Shown here: piece after piece, positions 17,078 to 26,174 of the stretch
Numbering within the stretch: position 1 is the stretch's first letter
Layout: each line of letters opens with the position of its first letter
Origin: Prevotella intermedia ATCC 25611 = DSM 20706
Lineage (GTDB): Bacteria > Bacteroidota > Bacteroidia > Bacteroidales > Bacteroidaceae
DNA length: 64,000 nt
Direction: 5' to 3'
Assembly (NCBI RefSeq): GCF_001953955.1
Contig: NZ_CP019300.1
Location: 1,302,001 to 1,366,000, forward strand
Notes under the pieces: model-generated
Told to the model about the DNA's origin: nothing
The model's input: the letters and a program-made list of their open reading frames with translations, nothing else
Database searches by the model: none
Translations under genes and position numbers: made by a program

Positions 17078-18391
17078 ATGAACGATTTAGTTACATTTGT
17101 TACTTCCTCCGTAGAAATTCATACACCAACAGTAGGAGTTGTTATTGCAGCAATATTAGTGTGCCTGCTTCTTTATGTTTCAGGCTTTGCCAGTGGCTCT
17201 GAAATCGCTTTTTTCAGTTTGTCTCCAAACGATATTGACGAACTTGAACCAACAAAAAGTAGTACCGATAAGAATATTCAAATACTGCGAGACGATAGTG
17301 AGCGCACATTAGCAACTATCCTGATTTTAAACAACTTAGTGAATGTTACAATCGTTATGCTTTCAGGTTTCGTGCTGAGAGAGGTTGTTGAGTTCAAAGT
17401 TGCTTGGGTAGAAATATTGTGTGCTACCGTTCTGCTTACTTTCCTTCTTCTTCTTTTTGGCGAAATAATGCCGAAAGTGTACAGCAGTATGAATCCTTTA
17501 AGATTTTGTCGGCATGCAGTTGGTGGAATAATGGTTGCCCGCAAACTCTTTTGGCCAATCGAAAATGTATTGATGCGCAGCAGCATTCTTGCTGAGAAAA
17601 TGCTGAAGCAAGAAAAGCGAAAGCTGTCAATGGGCGAAATAGAGCAGGCATTGGAATTGACAAACAAGAACGAAATAAGCAACGAGCAGGAAATGCTTGA
17701 AGGCATTATTCGTTTTGTTGATGAAACAGCCAAGGAGGTTATGACATCGCGTCGAGACATTGTAGACCTTGATATACGTTCCAACTATGCGGAAGTTTTG
17801 AAGTGTATAGTAGAAAACAACTACTCGCGAATACCTGTTTATCAAGATAACGAAGACAACATACGAGGAATCTTATATATCAAAGACCTTTTGCCGTACT
17901 TGAATAAGCCTGCTAATTTCAGGTGGCAGAGTTTGATACGTCCTCCTTATTTTGTTCCCGAAACTAAAAAAATCGATGATTTGTTGCGTGAGTTTCAAGA
18001 TAATAAGGTGCATATAGCAATCGTTGTTGATGAGTTTGGAGGTACGAGCGGACTTGTAACGCTTGAAGATATACTCGAAGAAATTGTGGGCGAAATTAAC
18101 GACGAGTTCGATGACGACAAATCGTTTTATCGGAAGCTATCGCCTGGAGTATATTTGTTTGAGGGAAAAACATCTATTGGCGACTTTACAAAGGTACTTG
18201 ATTTAGACGATGATACATTTGAAGAACTGCAGGGTGATGCCGATTCTATGGCAGGATTGTTGCTTGAGTTGAAGGGCGAATTTCCTGTTCTGCACGAAAA
18301 ACTAAGCTATAAGAACTTCCTTTTTGAAGTAATGGCTATTGAAAATCTTCGTATTAGCAAAATCAAAGTAACGATTCAAGATGAAAAGTAG
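17078..18391 (+). CDS. gldE: GldE-like CNNM/CBS-domain membrane protein (gliding motility-associated, CorC/TlyC family)
   Basis: A 437-residue protein with CNNM transmembrane domain (hydrophobic segments about 20-42, 80-105, 112-130), paired CBS domains (about 220-345, beginning VMTSRRDIVDLD and including HIAIVVDEFGGTSGLVTLED), and a C-terminal CorC_HlyC domain (about 350-435). The order and the ssb - gldE - phosphopantetheinyl transferase neighbourhood match Bacteroidetes GldE, linked in gliding species to GldD and the type IX secretion/gliding apparatus. CNNM/CBS proteins in general take part in Mg2+ or other ion transport. The last 11 bp overlap the next gene. Confidence 0.88.
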   Translation: MNDLVTFVTSSVEIHTPTVGVVIAAILVCLLLYVSGFASGSEIAFFSLSPNDIDELEPTKSSTDKNIQILRDDSERTLATILILNNLVNVTIVMLSGFVLREVVEFKVAWVEILCATVLLTFLLLLFGEIMPKVYSSMNPLRFCRHAVGGIMVARKLFWPIENVLMRSSILAEKMLKQEKRKLSMGEIEQALELTNKNEISNEQEMLEGIIRFVDETAKEVMTSRRDIVDLDIRSNYAEVLKCIVENNYSRIPVYQDNEDNIRGILYIKDLLPYLNKPANFRWQSLIRPPYFVPETKKIDDLLREFQDNKVHIAIVVDEFGGTSGLVTLEDILEEIVGEINDEFDDDKSFYRKLSPGVYLFEGKTSIGDFTKVLDLDDDTFEELQGDADSMAGLLLELKGEFPVLHEKLSYKNFLFEVMAIENLRISKIKVTIQDEK

Positions 18392-18893
18392 CATTAGTTA
18401 CCCTGCTGAAGATATTGTTTTAGGTATTCTTGAAATAGAAAACGGCAGGGAAGCAGAGAAGCAAGGCGAGCGAGAACTGCTTAAACAAATGTTAGGCTAC
18501 GATGTTGTATTGAATCACAATGAAGATGGAAAGCCTTTTATAGAAGGATATAATATCAGTATTTCACATACGAAAGGCTTTGTTGTCATACTCTTGTCAA
18601 AGGGTTTAGAAGTAGGAATTGATATTGAATACCATTCGGACAGAATACAAAAGATAGCCCAAAGGTTTCTACGACCAGATGAAACATACACCACTACTTC
18701 CGATTTGTTAATTGCTTGGTGCGCTAAAGAAGCTGCATACAAGCTTTTTTCTGAAGAACATCTCACTTATCAGGAAATGAAAGTAAATATATCTGAGAAC
18801 CAATTAATAGATTTAAAGACAACCGTTACCATAAATTTTATTCCTTTAATACATTCTGAATACGTAATTGTAATGTGTTGGGCAAATAAGTGA
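18381..18893 (+). CDS. 4'-phosphopantetheinyl transferase superfamily protein
   Basis: A 170-residue protein that would transfer phosphopantetheine from CoA to a carrier-protein serine. The diagnostic Mg2+-binding motif VGIDIEY is at about residues 76-82 and the second motif WCAKEAAYKLF at about 113-123, with correct spacing. The N-terminal half (KPFIEGYNISISHTKG) contains the substrate-binding SxSH-type motif. It overlaps gldE by 11 bp, an arrangement common in Bacteroidetes. Whether it is the sole acyl-carrier-protein synthase cannot be told here. Confidence 0.88.
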   Translation: MKSSISYPAEDIVLGILEIENGREAEKQGERELLKQMLGYDVVLNHNEDGKPFIEGYNISISHTKGFVVILLSKGLEVGIDIEYHSDRIQKIAQRFLRPDETYTTTSDLLIAWCAKEAAYKLFSEEHLTYQEMKVNISENQLIDLKTTVTINFIPLIHSEYVIVMCWANK

Positions 18894-18908
18894 AAAAAAG
18901 TTTAGATT

Positions 18909-18940
18909 CTTGGAAAAGCCACTTGAAAAGCGTATCTTTG
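18909..18940 (+). promoter_or_regulatory. Predicted promoter of the MORN-glgB operon
   Basis: TATCTTTG at 18933-18940 fits the -7 box, with a partial -33 box (cttgg, 18909-18913) about 19 bp upstream. The start codon is 20 bp downstream. Confidence 0.6.
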
Positions 18941-18959
18941 CAATTAGAGACAATTATAA

Positions 18960-20078
18960 ATGCAAATGAGGAATCTATATATCACAATAATATTTTCAGT
19001 AATGCCATTCTTTGCTATGGCGCAAAGTGGAGAAGTAAAATCTATTGTTTCAAAAACTGGCGACCGATACAAAGGAAATGTTGCAAACGGCAAACCATCG
19101 GGACGTGGCAAGACAACTTATAAGAATGGTGATGTTTACGAAGGTGAATTTGTAAAAGGAAAACGCCAAGGAGAAGGTACTTATACTTTCTCAGACGGAG
19201 AGAAATATACAGGACAGTGGTTTCAAGACCAACAACACGGCAAAGGTGTATTTACATTTAAGAATGGAAATGTATATGACGGCCTTTGGTACAAGGATTA
19301 TCAACAAGGACGTGGAATAATGCGCTATTACAATGGCGATGTATATAATGGTGAGTGGGTAATGGACAAGCGAAATGGTATGGGACGTTACACATTTGCC
19401 AATGGAGCGTATTATGATGGAATGTGGAAGAACGATGTTAAAAGCGGACACGGTCGCTTCGTATGGAGCGATGGCACAACCTATGTGGGCAATTGGGTAA
19501 ACAATGTCAAAGAAGGAAAAGGCGTTTATATTTATCAAGGTGGCGAAGAATATAATGGCGATTGGAAGAACGACTTACGTAACGGAAAGGGAGTGTATAA
19601 GTTTAGCAATGGCGACATCTACGAAGGCGACTACCTTGATGACGAACGAACAGGACAAGGTATATTGCGTTATAAAAATAGTGAGCACTATACAGGACGC
19701 TTCTTGAAAGGCTTAAGGTCAGGAACAGGAACAATGGCGTGGAAGAACGGCGATGTTTATGTTGGAAACTGGGAGAATGGTTTACAAAGCGGACAAGGAA
19801 AGCTGACCAAGAAAAATAAAGATGTCATTGAAGGGCAATTCCGTAATGGCAAGATGGACGGTCAAATTATAATCCATTATGCAGACGGAAGCAAGTTCCG
19901 TGGTATGTATCGCGATGGAAAGCGCAACGGAGCCGCCATAGAGCAAGATAAAAAAGGAATACGTTTTGAAGGTTCTTACCGTAATGATGTGCGAGATGGG
20001 AAGTTTACTGAAACTGACCGCAATGGAAAAGTAGTCGCACAGGGTTATTACGAGAATGGTATTCGACACAATAATTAA
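18960..20078 (+). CDS. Exported MORN-repeat protein
   Basis: A 372-residue protein with an N-terminal signal peptide (residues 4-21, ending AMAQ) followed by about fourteen MORN repeats of 23 residues (pattern YxGxWxxGxxxGxGxxxxxNGDxY) that fill the rest of the chain, for example GDVYEGEFVKGKRQGEGTYT. MORN repeats form an elongated beta-sheet rod and mediate protein or membrane contact. The predicted location is periplasm or outer envelope. It is the first gene of an operon with the glycogen branching enzyme, 12 bp upstream of it. The association with glycogen metabolism is only by position. Confidence 0.9.
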   Translation: MQMRNLYITIIFSVMPFFAMAQSGEVKSIVSKTGDRYKGNVANGKPSGRGKTTYKNGDVYEGEFVKGKRQGEGTYTFSDGEKYTGQWFQDQQHGKGVFTFKNGNVYDGLWYKDYQQGRGIMRYYNGDVYNGEWVMDKRNGMGRYTFANGAYYDGMWKNDVKSGHGRFVWSDGTTYVGNWVNNVKEGKGVYIYQGGEEYNGDWKNDLRNGKGVYKFSNGDIYEGDYLDDERTGQGILRYKNSEHYTGRFLKGLRSGTGTMAWKNGDVYVGNWENGLQSGQGKLTKKNKDVIEGQFRNGKMDGQIIIHYADGSKFRGMYRDGKRNGAAIEQDKKGIRFEGSYRNDVRDGKFTETDRNGKVVAQGYYENGIRHNN

Positions 20079-20090
20079 TAGCAAAACGAA

Positions 20091-22160
20091 ATGATTATGA
20101 AGGTTCAGGGTAGAGCAACTGCTGCAAAAAGGGCAGAAGATAATACTCACTTGATGGGTATAGTAAAGAACGATAGTTATTTAGCTCCTTTTAATGAAGC
20201 TATTTCTGGCAGACATAATCATGCCGTAGAACGCATTAAGGAACTTACCAATGGAGGAAAGCAGACTCTTTCCGAATTTGCTAACGGATATAATTATTAC
20301 GGATTGCATAAAGTAAATGGTAAATGGATATTCCGTGAATGGGCACCCAATGCCACAAATCTATATTTAATAGGTGATTTTAATAATTGGGAACGCAGCG
20401 AAGATTACCAATGTAGAAGAATAGAAGATACTGCTGGTGATTGGGAATTAGTGCTTGATGAAGAGAAAATACATCACGGCGACTTGTTTAAGATGTATGT
20501 CTTGTGGAATGGGGGAGAAGGCGAACGTATTCCCGCATGGGCACAACGAGTCGTTCAAGATGAAGAAACAAAAATATTCTCTGCTCAAGTATGGTGTCCT
20601 GAAGAAGAATACCAATGGAAACATAAGACCTTTAAGCCAAACAAATCTCCACTTCTTATTTACGAATGCCACATCGGAATGGGGCAAGATGCAGAGAAAG
20701 TTGGCACCTATGTTGAATTTAAAGAGAACGTATTGCCTCGAATAGTAGAAGAAGGCTACAATGCCATTCAGATTATGGCAATTCAAGAACATCCCTATTA
20801 CGGGAGTTTTGGCTATCATGTAAGTTCGTTTTTTGCCCCCAGCTCTCGCTTTGGCAAACCTGAAGAACTTAAAAAACTTATCGATGAAGCACATTCCAAT
20901 GGCATTGCAGTCATTATGGACATTGTTCATTCGCATGCTGTGAAGAATGAAAGAGAAGGATTGGGAAACCTTGCTGGCGACCCTAACCAATATTTTTACC
21001 CTGGCGAACGCCACGAACACCCTGCTTGGGACTCGCTTTGTTTCGATTATGGCAAGAACGAAGTGTTACACTTCCTCTTGTCGAACTGCAAATACTGGCT
21101 TGAGGAGTATCATTTCGATGGTTTCCGTTTTGATGGTGTTACATCAATGTTGTACTACAGCCATGGCTTAGGCGAAGCATTTTGCAATTACGCCGATTAT
21201 TTCAACGGACATCAAGACGACAATGCCATTTGCTACTTGACATTAGCGAATTGCTTAATACATGAAGTAAACAGCCACGCCATAACAATTGCCGAAGAAG
21301 TTTCGGGTATGCCAGGATTAGCAGCAAGATTTAAAGATGGAGGCTATGGCTTCGATTACAGAATGGCAATGAACATTCCAGACTATTGGATAAAAACAAT
21401 AAAGGAATTACCCGACGAAGCGTGGAAACCCTCGTCTATATTCTGGGAGGTAAAAAACAGGCGTAGCGATGAACGGACAATATCTTACTGCGAGTCGCAC
21501 GACCAAGCTTTGGTTGGCGACAAGACTATTATATTCCGCTTAATAGATGCCGATATGTATTGGCATTTCAAGAAAGGCGACGAGAATGATAGGGCAAGGC
21601 GTGGTATTGCATTGCATAAAATGATACGATTGGTTACTGCTGCTACCATCAATGGTGGATATTTAAACTTTATGGGTAATGAATTTGGACACCCAGAATG
21701 GATAGATTTCCCCCGAGAAGGCAATGGCTGGAGCCATAAATATGCACGCCGTCAATGGAATTTAGTAGATAACAAGGAACTCTGCTATCACTTCCTTGGC
21801 GATTTTGACAAGAAAATGCTGGAGGTTATAAAGAGTGAGCCTAACTTTAGTGATACACCTTTGCAAGAAGTATGGCACAACGACCTTGACCAAATACTGG
21901 CTTTCAGCCGTAACGATTTGTTATTTGTTTTCAACTTCTCGCCTTCACGTTCATTTTCCGATTATGGTTTTCTAGTTCCTTATGGAGTTTATAATGTAGT
22001 ATTGAATACTGATTCATGGGAATATGGTGGTTTTGGTTTTGTTGACGAAAATGTAAAGCATGCTACTTTAGCTGATCCACTTTACGAAAAAGAAGGAAAG
22101 GGTTGGTTAAAACTGTATATTCCTGCTCGCAGCGCATTGGTTTTAAGAAAGAGAAAATAG
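20091..22160 (+). CDS. glgB: 1,4-alpha-glucan branching enzyme, eukaryote-like type
   Basis: Makes alpha-1,6 branches in glycogen. The 689-residue protein has an N-terminal CBM48 domain (FREWAPNATNLYLIGDFNNW, 81-100), a GH13 (beta/alpha)8 barrel and a C-terminal beta domain. Catalytic residues are Asp348 (DGFRFDGVTSML), Glu402/403 (IAEEVSG) and Asp471 (CESHDQALVG). The GVTSMLYYSHG stretch and overall size resemble the eukaryotic branching enzymes (GH13_8) rather than E. coli GlgB (GH13_9). ATG codons at 20091 and 20097 are both possible starts. Confidence 0.95.
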   Translation: MIMKVQGRATAAKRAEDNTHLMGIVKNDSYLAPFNEAISGRHNHAVERIKELTNGGKQTLSEFANGYNYYGLHKVNGKWIFREWAPNATNLYLIGDFNNWERSEDYQCRRIEDTAGDWELVLDEEKIHHGDLFKMYVLWNGGEGERIPAWAQRVVQDEETKIFSAQVWCPEEEYQWKHKTFKPNKSPLLIYECHIGMGQDAEKVGTYVEFKENVLPRIVEEGYNAIQIMAIQEHPYYGSFGYHVSSFFAPSSRFGKPEELKKLIDEAHSNGIAVIMDIVHSHAVKNEREGLGNLAGDPNQYFYPGERHEHPAWDSLCFDYGKNEVLHFLLSNCKYWLEEYHFDGFRFDGVTSMLYYSHGLGEAFCNYADYFNGHQDDNAICYLTLANCLIHEVNSHAITIAEEVSGMPGLAARFKDGGYGFDYRMAMNIPDYWIKTIKELPDEAWKPSSIFWEVKNRRSDERTISYCESHDQALVGDKTIIFRLIDADMYWHFKKGDENDRARRGIALHKMIRLVTAATINGGYLNFMGNEFGHPEWIDFPREGNGWSHKYARRQWNLVDNKELCYHFLGDFDKKMLEVIKSEPNFSDTPLQEVWHNDLDQILAFSRNDLLFVFNFSPSRSFSDYGFLVPYGVYNVVLNTDSWEYGGFGFVDENVKHATLADPLYEKEGKGWLKLYIPARSALVLRKRK

Positions 22161-22165
22161 TACTA

Positions 22166-23131
22166 ATGAGATTTGAAAGTAAGTTTATGCGCATCTCTTG
22201 CGCCATTGTTTTTTGTGTGTTCACATTCTGTTATCTGTACTTTTATCAGGCAGATATCTTAGTACTTACACAGCATTTGGCATCAAATGGGCAAACTCAT
22301 TACGTTCCGTGGTTAGGTGCAATCTTAATAACACTTGTGTTGCAACTATGCCAAATTGGTGTTAATTCCTTGTTGAAATTGAGCAAGCGTGGCTATGCAC
22401 TCACTTACTTTCCCTCTGTGCTTTTGCTAACGATACTCACCGCCATTAGTTCAGATGTAACAACATCAATTACTTTTGGAGTTTGGGCGTGGCTTGCTCC
22501 GTTATTGTTAATTCTTTATGTCGTGCTCGTGCTGTATGTACGACGTTACGAACCATACGAACCAGAAGTACGTGGCGTAGGATTTATTTCTCAGCTATTG
22601 TGGATAAACCTCGGTACGATGTTTGCTTTTTTCTTGTTTGTTGGAGTGTTTAGCAATTCCGACAAGCATTTTCACGAGAAAGTAAAGGTAGAAGTTTTGG
22701 TGCATAACCACAAGTATCGCAATGCTTTGCGTACTATAAGGCAGATGCAAACTGTGGATTCTTCCACCACAATGCTTACAATATATAGTGTAGCTCGCAT
22801 AGGACATCTATCCGATAGCCTTTACGAATACCGTCTTGTTGGTGGCAGCGATGTGTTGCGTCCTGGCAAAGTACATTCATTGCTATTACCCGATAGCGTT
22901 ATTAACAAAGCAACCAAGAACTCCATACATTATCAGTTAACAGGTTTCTTGCTTGACCGAAACTTACCGAAATTTACTCGTTTCGTAACGAAATACTATC
23001 CTGTTGATAGTATTCGTCCTCGATATTATGCAGAAGCCTACAAGTTGCATACGCTATTGTCGAAAGGCTTAACACCGAAACCACCGTATGCTAAAGGCAG
23101 CTACGCTCACTACTACTTTGCAAAGAGATAA
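22166..23131 (+). CDS. Polytopic membrane protein with soluble C-terminal half, unknown function
   Basis: The preferred start is the ATG at 22166, just after the glgB stop; the open frame reaches back to 22103 inside glgB but that part is not membrane-like. The 321-residue product has about five hydrophobic segments in its first 175 residues (for example LGAILITLVLQLCQIGVNSLL and WLAPLLLILYVVLVLYV), then about 145 residues of soluble helical sequence (HNHKYRNALRTIRQMQTVDS) that may be repeat-like. It resembles larger Bacteroidetes membrane proteins with trailing helical repeats, but the family is not certain. It lies between glgB and glycerate kinase, overlapping the latter by 1 bp. Confidence 0.75.
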   Translation: MRFESKFMRISCAIVFCVFTFCYLYFYQADILVLTQHLASNGQTHYVPWLGAILITLVLQLCQIGVNSLLKLSKRGYALTYFPSVLLLTILTAISSDVTTSITFGVWAWLAPLLLILYVVLVLYVRRYEPYEPEVRGVGFISQLLWINLGTMFAFFLFVGVFSNSDKHFHEKVKVEVLVHNHKYRNALRTIRQMQTVDSSTTMLTIYSVARIGHLSDSLYEYRLVGGSDVLRPGKVHSLLLPDSVINKATKNSIHYQLTGFLLDRNLPKFTRFVTKYYPVDSIRPRYYAEAYKLHTLLSKGLTPKPPYAKGSYAHYYFAKR

Positions 23132-24252
23132 TGAAAGTAGTACTTGCTTTCGATTCTTTTAAAGGTTCGCTCACCGCAAAGCAAGCAACAGACGCAGCTG
23201 GTATGGGCATAACAGATGCCTTTCCAACAGCCGAAGTCGTATGTTTGCCTATGGCAGATGGGGGTGAAGGCACTACCGAAACGCTTGTTCGCCACATAGG
23301 GGCGGAATGGACGACGTGTAAAGTCCACGGCCCTTTAATGCGCCCTCTTGTTACTCGCTATGCTATTGAAGTAAATCGACGTGTTGCAATTATGGAAATG
23401 GCAACGGTAGCAGGACTTACACTCTTGCAAACGAATGAGCAAAACCCGATGAAAACTACTACTTTCGGTGTAGGCGAAATGCTTCTTGACGCTGTCAGAG
23501 CTGGGATTCAACATGTTCTTATTGGAATTGGCGGAAGTGCCACAAACGATGGCGGAACAGGAATGCTGGCTGCCTTAGGTGCCAAGTTTTACATAAACAA
23601 TCGTGTCATTGATTGTCCAAGAGGGGGCGACCTTATACATTTAACTTCCGTAGACCTTTCTTCGCTTGCTGCTTTCCGCAATGTTCAAATCGAAGTTCTT
23701 TGCGATGTCAGCAATCCCTTATTTGGTTGTAATGGTGCTGCATACGTTTATGCGCCCCAAAAAGGAGCAACTCAAGACGAGGTAAAACTATTAGACAGTG
23801 GTTTACGTAACCTTGCTCGTCTCTGCAAAGCAGACCCTTCAATACCTGGTTGCGGTGCAGCAGGTGGCTTGGGGTATGCGTTTTGTTTACTCGGTGCGCA
23901 ATTGCGTAGAGGCGTAGATGTTATTTTGGAGACGGCAGGTTTAGCTACTCACTTACACAATGCTGACCTTGTGATAACTGGAGAAGGTAAAATAGACAGT
24001 CAGACATTGAACAACAAACTCCCCTTTGGCGTAATGTTAATGGCCAGAATCTACAACATTCCTACAATAGCACTTGCAGGTTGCGTAGCCAATCACGACC
24101 TATTGGTGTCGGCAGGCTTCCATAATGCTGTTGGAATTAATCCGCCAGACTCTCCTCTTAGCAAAGCTATGAAAACCGAAGTAGCTGCTCATCGTTTGCG
24201 TAATACAACAAAAGAAATTATAAAAGAAATGTTCTTAAATGGTAATCATTAA
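23131..24252 (+). CDS. Glycerate kinase (GarK/GlxK family)
   Basis: Phosphorylates D-glycerate, feeding 2- or 3-phosphoglycerate into glycolysis. The 373-residue length fits the family. Signatures seen are FDSFKGSLTAKQA (residues 7-19), MADGGEGTTETLV (48-60), the glycine-rich IGIGGSATNDGGTGML (around 131-146), GAAGGLGYAF and VITGEGKIDSQT. Its ATG overlaps the previous stop (TAATG), so it is translationally coupled and is the last gene of the MORN-glgB operon, which ends at the hairpin at 24301. Confidence 0.95.
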   Translation: MKVVLAFDSFKGSLTAKQATDAAGMGITDAFPTAEVVCLPMADGGEGTTETLVRHIGAEWTTCKVHGPLMRPLVTRYAIEVNRRVAIMEMATVAGLTLLQTNEQNPMKTTTFGVGEMLLDAVRAGIQHVLIGIGGSATNDGGTGMLAALGAKFYINNRVIDCPRGGDLIHLTSVDLSSLAAFRNVQIEVLCDVSNPLFGCNGAAYVYAPQKGATQDEVKLLDSGLRNLARLCKADPSIPGCGAAGGLGYAFCLLGAQLRRGVDVILETAGLATHLHNADLVITGEGKIDSQTLNNKLPFGVMLMARIYNIPTIALAGCVANHDLLVSAGFHNAVGINPPDSPLSKAMKTEVAAHRLRNTTKEIIKEMFLNGNH

Positions 24253-24300
24253 GCGAAATACAGCTAACAAATATAGAAATAAAACTTATCAAGTATTGTT

Positions 24301-24347
24301 ATGGCTCTTTGAAAGAAACGAAAACTTTCAAAGAGCCATATTTTTTT
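24301..24347 (+). terminator. Terminator after glycerate kinase (twin A)
   Basis: A perfect 15-bp stem (24301-24315, atggctctttgaaag, with 24325-24339) followed by a run of T. A near-identical hairpin is found at 24764-24802. Confidence 0.88.
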
Positions 24348-24493
24348 ATAAAAACTATTCGTGGTATTGTCGAAATTCGGCGAAAGATAAATCCCATAGT
24401 CGAATCCGTCTGAATAGAAAGTACTCTTTTGTCTGCTACTTGCTTTTCTTTCTCTTACACCTTGTTATATATAGGGAAATGAAATAATAAAGC

Positions 24494-24680
24494 TGTAAAA
24501 ATATTTCACAAGAATATCTATTATTTAACTCGCTCGTTGTCAACGCTTTACAAAACCTGTTGTTTCGCATTTCAAAAGCGGCTGTTTTGCACGGTAAAAG
24601 CGTAGGTTTTGCATCGCAAAAGAGCCGCTTTCGCAACGCTAAATCGAAACTATCGTTTTTCTTCAGAATTATTTTTACAA
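24494..24680. repeat. Dispersed palindromic element, copy R4
   Basis: Forward orientation. Arms aaaagcggctgttttgc (24574-24590) and gcaaaagagccgctttc (24616-24632), loop and flanks as in R1. It lies between two near-identical terminator hairpins and between the convergent glycerate kinase and mltG genes. Confidence 0.9.
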
Positions 24681-24763
24681 GTATAAGGGAAAATGTCGAG
24701 CAAGAGAAAGGAGCTTGTTAGTCATACAGAACTTCTACCAAGCTTAAATATTATAATATAATT

Positions 24764-24812
24764 ATGGCTCTTTGAAAGAAATAAAAGCTTTCAAAGAGCC
24801 ATATTTTTTTAA
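24764..24812. terminator. Bidirectional-type hairpin (twin B) between glycerate kinase and mltG
   Basis: The stem 24764-24778 / 24788-24802 is the same 15-bp arm as twin A, followed on the plus strand by a T-run. It sits just downstream of mltG (minus strand) and could serve as its terminator, although the A-run needed on that side is poor. Confidence 0.7.
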
Positions 24813-24824
24813 TACGAGAATTGC

Positions 24825-25859
24825 TTATTCTATTCCTCTTGCGGTTAATGCTTTAGCATATTTTTCTGCATTAACCGAATGTTCCTCGTAGGTTTCTGCA
24901 AAGTTGTGTGTACCGCTGAAATCTTCTTTTGCGCACATATACAGATAGTTGTGGTGCACATAGTTTAAAACAGCATCAATAGCAGCAACGCAAGGAATGC
25001 GGATAGGGCCTGGGGGAAGTCCTTTATATTTATAAGTATTGTATGGACTGTCGTAGCTTAACCATTTGTGATAGATACGATGCGCCTCGAATTTTCCGAG
25101 TGCAAACTTCACTGTAGGGTCGGCTTGTAGAGGCATTTTTTTGTTTAGACGGTTGATATACATACCTGCAATCTTGGGCATTTCGCCCTCGTTGTCGGTT
25201 TCTTCGTCTACAATACTTGCCAAAGTCATTACTTCTTCTTTGCTGAAACCATTGTTTTCAGCTTTTTGGGTGCGCTCGAAAGTCCAAAACTTCTTGTTTT
25301 CTTTTTCCATTTTCTTCAAGAAAGTTGAAATAGAAGTGTCCCAATAGAAATCGTAAGTGTTTGGTACGAACATAGCAATAATATTTTCACGGGTATAGCC
25401 ATATCTTTTACAAACGGCTTCGGAAGTGAGTGAATCCATTAACTCTCTCTTTGAGAACATCAGCTTTTTGCTTACATCGGAAGCCAAGTCGCCCAGCGTA
25501 CGAACTGAACGTATGGTAAGCGAGATAGAGGCTTGTCTGCCATTCTTAAAGTTGCGAAATGTCAACAATGCGCCCGAGCTGCCAATGGTGTATCTGCCTG
25601 GCTTGATGTTATCTTTATAAGAGAATACGGCTGCCATTTGTTTGAAAGCCCATAAGCTATGCTTGGTAGATACTTTTTCCAACTTGTGGTAAACAGAGTC
25701 TATGTTATCGTTGTGGTCGATAAAAATATACTCGGTTTTACCGCTGCTCGACATAGAAGAGAATAAGAAGAAGTAAGCTACTAAAATACCGATACCGACG
25801 ATAGTGCCAACTATCTTCAGACTTTTATGATTGTTCTTTTTACGTTTCGATTTTGCCAT
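24825..25859 (-). CDS. mltG: Endolytic murein transglycosylase (YceG-like)
   Basis: Cleaves nascent peptidoglycan glycan strands as a terminase. The preferred start is at 25859 (MAKSKRKKNNHK), giving 344 residues; the open frame to 25928 runs through the promoter. A basic N-terminus is followed by one membrane helix (about 17-36), so the enzyme is anchored in the inner membrane and faces the periplasm. A LysM-like region precedes the catalytic part with the family motif TLASIVDEET, followed by INRLNKKMPLQADPTVKFA. The downstream YKGLPPGPIRIPCVAAIDA is also typical. Confidence 0.93.
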   Translation of the reverse strand: MAKSKRKKNNHKSLKIVGTIVGIGILVAYFFLFSSMSSSGKTEYIFIDHNDNIDSVYHKLEKVSTKHSLWAFKQMAAVFSYKDNIKPGRYTIGSSGALLTFRNFKNGRQASISLTIRSVRTLGDLASDVSKKLMFSKRELMDSLTSEAVCKRYGYTRENIIAMFVPNTYDFYWDTSISTFLKKMEKENKKFWTFERTQKAENNGFSKEEVMTLASIVDEETDNEGEMPKIAGMYINRLNKKMPLQADPTVKFALGKFEAHRIYHKWLSYDSPYNTYKYKGLPPGPIRIPCVAAIDAVLNYVHHNYLYMCAKEDFSGTHNFAETYEEHSVNAEKYAKALTARGIE

Positions 25860-26174
25860 ACTGCTGTTTTTATAATGCGTGCAAAGATAAGCATTTTTGT
25901 ATGAAATCTGTACTAACTTGCAAATCAAAAGAAGGCTATTTTTCTTCTTTTAAGTTCTTTTTAAGGTAATATCAGTATCTATTTTAACCTTTTAGATTGA
26001 TAAATGTTAATTATAATTTCATTTTATAGTTAATATAAATAAATATAGCAGTGATAATTAACTTTTGATTGTTAATGGCTTAAGAATTTTATTACCTTTG
26101 CTTCCAGTTAAAACAAATGTAAGCATTACGTGGGCGTAGCTTAACGTTTTCAATGTAAGTTGTAGGTAAATAAT
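25860..26174. other. Intergenic region between divergent mltG and rprX
   Basis: About 315 bp, AT-rich. It contains the mltG -7 box (25882-25889) and, for rprX, TACCTTTG at 26093-26100. The AT-rich middle (25940-26090) shows no gene, hairpin or repeat that I can support. The rprX leader is about 70 nt. Confidence 0.55.
25882..25889 (-). promoter_or_regulatory. Predicted -7 box for mltG (minus strand)
   Basis: TATCTTTG on the minus strand, 22 bp before the preferred mltG start, which supports the start at 25859 over 25928. No clear -33 box. Confidence 0.55.

Noticed and set aside
22103..22165. Extended start of the membrane protein at 22166
   Set aside because: The extension lies inside glgB and its sequence is unlike a membrane N-terminus; the ATG at 22166 is well placed after the glgB stop.
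25860..25928. Upstream start of mltG
   Set aside because: It would place the start codon upstream of the -7 box at 25882-25889, and the added residues are not typical.
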